A stretch of DNA of 64,000 bases from Pseudomonadota bacterium (lineage in GTDB: Bacteria > Myxococcota_A > Polyangia > Polyangiales > Polyangiaceae): contig JAFAER010000024.1 of the NCBI GenBank assembly GCA_023423895.1, positions 196,071 through 260,070 on the forward strand. The letters are read 5' to 3'. The translations under genes and the position numbers were made by a program. Of this stretch, positions 60,945 to 64,000 are shown one piece after another; position 1 is the stretch's first letter; each line of letters begins with the position of its first letter. A model generated the notes under the pieces. It was given only the letters and a program-made list of their open reading frames with translations, had not been told where the DNA came from and did no database searches.

Positions 60945-61592
60945 TCAGCGCACGAAGGTGATCCACCACGGAGCTCGCTTCTGGACCGGGTGCATGGCGT
61001 GCCAGAGGTCGGGCGGAAGAAAGAGCGTGTGATTGCAGTATTGGCAGTCGACGAGGCGGGGCGTCCCTTCGGTGAGCTTCAAGTTCGCGCCACACTCGGG
61101 ACACGCGAAGCTCACGGCGCGCGCTTGCGCGGGAGGCGGAACGATCACCGGCTCGAAGAACTGCCGAAGGTCCGGATACTCGGTACGTAGCCACTCGGGC
61201 GCCGGATAGGACGGCGTCGTGAAGGCGCATCGGCTGCACGGCGCCGGACCTTCCGTACCGATGGGACACAGATCGAGACGTAGCGGTGAGCGGCACATCA
61301 CGCAGCTCGGGAGCTCCGCAACGAAGCGCGCATAGATGGGGAGCTCGCTCGTCATGGCTCCCACGAGCGCGAGCTTGACGGGGCTCCTGCTCGGAATCGC
61401 GCTGTGGAGGCGGAAGAAGAGCCCCGACCAGAAGTGGGGCGGCACTTCGACCGTGCTGCCGCATGCCTTGCACGAGAGCCTGGAGCGAAGCCCCGGTACC
61501 ATCAGGGCGCTCCCGCACTCGGGGCACTCCGTCCGGACGTAGATCGCGGCGCTGACCAAGGTGGGTGCGCTACCGCTCGTGAACCAAGACAT
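60945..61592 (-). CDS. zinc-ribbon protein
   Basis: 215 residues from ATG 61592 (MSWFTSGSAPTLVSAA). Three Cys-pair groups: ECPECGSAL...CKACGS (~22-45), CVMC...CSRC (~96-120), CPECGAN...CQYCNH (~165-190). Each is a CxxC...CxxC zinc-ribbon layout. Between them are helical or strand segments (PPHFWSGLFFRLHSAIPS). It has no signal peptide or membrane segment. A cytoplasmic nucleic-acid or protein-binding role is possible; unknown otherwise. The frame extends upstream but without a better start. Confidence 0.8.
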   Translation of the reverse strand: MSWFTSGSAPTLVSAAIYVRTECPECGSALMVPGLRSRLSCKACGSTVEVPPHFWSGLFFRLHSAIPSRSPVKLALVGAMTSELPIYARFVAELPSCVMCRSPLRLDLCPIGTEGPAPCSRCAFTTPSYPAPEWLRTEYPDLRQFFEPVIVPPPAQARAVSFACPECGANLKLTEGTPRLVDCQYCNHTLFLPPDLWHAMHPVQKRAPWWITFVR

Positions 61593-61708
61593 GAACGAAG
61601 CATACCCGAGCCGCTCGACACCGCGCTCGCTCGGGACGTCGAACGGCGCAGCCCTTGGCCTGACTCCGAAGCAGCGTGTCGGCGACGGCGCTCGGTGCAG
61701 CGCGCTGG

Positions 61709-62110
61709 TCAGCGAGAGGCAGGCACGCCGAGCTTCCACGCGGCGACGGCGATCGACGCCCAGCCGACGAGGAACGCGAGGCCGCCGAGCGGCGTGACTG
61801 CACCGAGCGCGCGTACGCCGGTGAGCGTCATGACGTAGAGGCTCCCCGAGAAGACGAGGATCCCGATGACGAAGCCGACCGCGGCCACCGTCACTGCGGT
61901 CGAGGACGTGCGTGAGGCCAGAAAGGCAACGGCGGCGAGCGCGAGCGCGTGCACGAGATGATAGTGCGCTGCCGTGCTCCACCACTCGAGGCGCAGCGCG
62001 CCGTCGGGAAGGGGACCCAGCCGCGCCTTGAGCCCGTGCGCACCGAAGGCGCCGAGCGCAACCGCGAGGAAGCCGAAGATCCCGGAGCCGAGGAGCGCGA
62101 GTCGTTCCAT
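61709..62110 (-). CDS. DUF423 inner membrane protein (YgdD-like)
   Basis: 133 residues from ATG 62110 (MERLALLGSGIFGFLAVALG), GTG 62119 also possible. Four membrane helices. DUF423 hallmarks: GAFGAHGLKARL, TAAHYHLVHALAL, and GSLYVMTLTGVRALGAVTPLGG (as GSLYVMTLTGVRALG then AVTPLGGLAF). Small inner-membrane protein of unknown function found in many bacteria. The longer upstream frame is Pro-rich and crosses the neighbouring gene. Confidence 0.9.
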   Translation of the reverse strand: MERLALLGSGIFGFLAVALGAFGAHGLKARLGPLPDGALRLEWWSTAAHYHLVHALALAAVAFLASRTSSTAVTVAAVGFVIGILVFSGSLYVMTLTGVRALGAVTPLGGLAFLVGWASIAVAAWKLGVPASR

Positions 62111-62261
62111 GTTCGGCACGATGGGCGCGCAACTAGCGCGAGGCAAGTGCGCAGGGGCCGCTGGCGCTACGGGCGGGAGGTCGCCCACGAGGCGACTCCA
62201 TGCTTGCGGCGGCCCTGGTCGGGAAGTGGTTCGCCCATGCGACACCGTGGTACGGAGACGC

Positions 62262-62582
62262 ATGGTCCGCATCACCTTCGCCTTCCTTCTCGTGGCCTCT
62301 GGTCTCGTCCTCATCGGCTGCGGTGCCGGTCCGACCAACGGAGGCGGGGCGCCGAACCTGAACAACACGAATCGCAGCGGTCTCCCCGGTGGGGAGATCA
62401 ATACGCGCGGCGGCTTCAGCAACAACATCAACACCGGCGGCGGCCCGAGCTTCGACAAGACGAACCTCAAAGGCCTGCCCGGAGGACCGATCAACGGCGG
62501 CGGCGGGCTGTCGAGCCCGAACGCGAAGCAGCCGCAGCCATCGGCTCCCGAGGCAGCGGACACCGGCAGCGTCGATCTCTGA
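62262..62582 (+). CDS. Asn/Gly-rich small lipoprotein
   Basis: 106 residues, ATG with GGAG upstream. Lipoprotein signal TFAFLLVASGLVLIGC, then a fully low-complexity mature part built from Gly-Asn-Pro-Leu units: GGGAPNLNNTNRSG, LPGGEINTRGGFSNN, NTGGGPSFDKTNLKG, LPGGPINGGGG. Two matching blocks (N.x.GLPGG.IN) suggest tandem duplication. No known domain. Divergent from the DUF423 gene. Confidence 0.75.
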   Translation: MVRITFAFLLVASGLVLIGCGAGPTNGGGAPNLNNTNRSGLPGGEINTRGGFSNNINTGGGPSFDKTNLKGLPGGPINGGGGLSSPNAKQPQPSAPEAADTGSVDL

Positions 62583-62587
62583 CCCGC

Positions 62588-62612
62588 CACAAAAAGAGCC
62601 GGGCCGCCCGGC
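62588..62612 (-). terminator. rho-independent terminator for the PrkA gene
   Basis: On the minus strand, GCCGGGCGGCCCGGC (62612-62598) forms a GC-only dyad followed at once by TCTTTTTG (62597-62590). An alternative larger stem pairs GGGCCGC (62627-62621) with GCGGCCC. It lies 40 bp past the PrkA stop, where a terminator is expected; it may also serve the convergent lipoprotein, but the plus strand has no T tract after it. Confidence 0.75.
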
Positions 62613-62651
62613 TTGACCGAGCGGCCCGCATCTCAGTTCGGCTGACGCCGA

Positions 62652-64000
<1,349 letters not shown>

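Overview
The window looks like chromosomal DNA of a high-GC myxobacterium-type organism (Myxococcota, probably Polyangia). Four things point there: very strong G/C preference at third codon positions, which creates long antisense shadow frames; giant one-component signalling proteins joining Ser/Thr kinase, ATPase, TPR and GAF modules to sigma-54 activator or histidine kinase outputs; a dense set of Cys-rich, low-complexity lipoproteins; and PilT/PilU-type motility ATPases. No rRNA, tRNA, CRISPR array, insertion sequence or prophage was recognised. Taxonomy is inferred from gene content, not from a marker gene.

Layout. 1-2.2 kb (minus): the front of an F1Fo ATP synthase operon, atpF'-atpF-atpH-atpA (atpA runs off the left edge), with an unusual exported, His-rich b subunit. 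2.4-4.3 kb (minus): a Pro/Ser-rich hypothetical, then a lipoprotein Bcp-type peroxiredoxin overlapping a small hypothetical. 4.6-6.2 kb (plus): alpha/beta hydrolase plus TetR regulator with palindromic operator candidates. 7.0-9.8 kb (minus): a translationally coupled trio (158-aa hypothetical, pilT, pilU-like). 9.9-14.5 kb (minus): a 1,533-residue kinase-NTPase-TPR-GAF-sigma-54 activator. 14.5-20.2 kb: outer membrane protein, hydrolase, TetR plus small coiled-coil protein divergent from a cytochrome P450, and a beta-propeller-like lipoprotein. 20.3-26.5 kb: RCC1-repeat protein, then a complete MacA/MacB/TolC-type tripartite exporter operon on the minus strand.

26.6-40.2 kb: Tat-targeted class V aminotransferase, PAS-STAS (RsbR-like) regulator, SnoaL-like lipoprotein, metzincin-like lipoprotein, 1,149-residue BTAD/ATPase regulator, an unknown 370-aa protein divergent from a RoxA-type ribosomal oxygenase, and an orphan DNA methyltransferase. 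40.2-51.3 kb: CPA2 antiporter, two tandem paralogous Cys-rich lipoproteins with FGE-like domains that lack the catalytic cysteines, more lipoproteins, and a LuxR regulator. 51.5-57.2 kb: an 1,895-residue kinase-ATPase-GAF-histidine kinase with a degenerate kinase module. 57.2-64 kb: lipoprotein, large-subunit catalase, zinc-ribbon protein, DUF423 protein, Asn/Gly-rich lipoprotein, and the C-terminal part of PrkA (truncated by the window edge).

How the genes work together: clear operons are atp, hypothetical-pilT-pilU, macA-ATPase-permease-tolC, hydrolase-tetR and tetR-small protein. Most others are single genes in convergent or divergent pairs. The best leads are the giant signalling fusions, the paralogous pseudo-FGE lipoproteins, the His-rich AtpF, the pilT-coupled hypothetical and a long nested inverted repeat near 58.3 kb.
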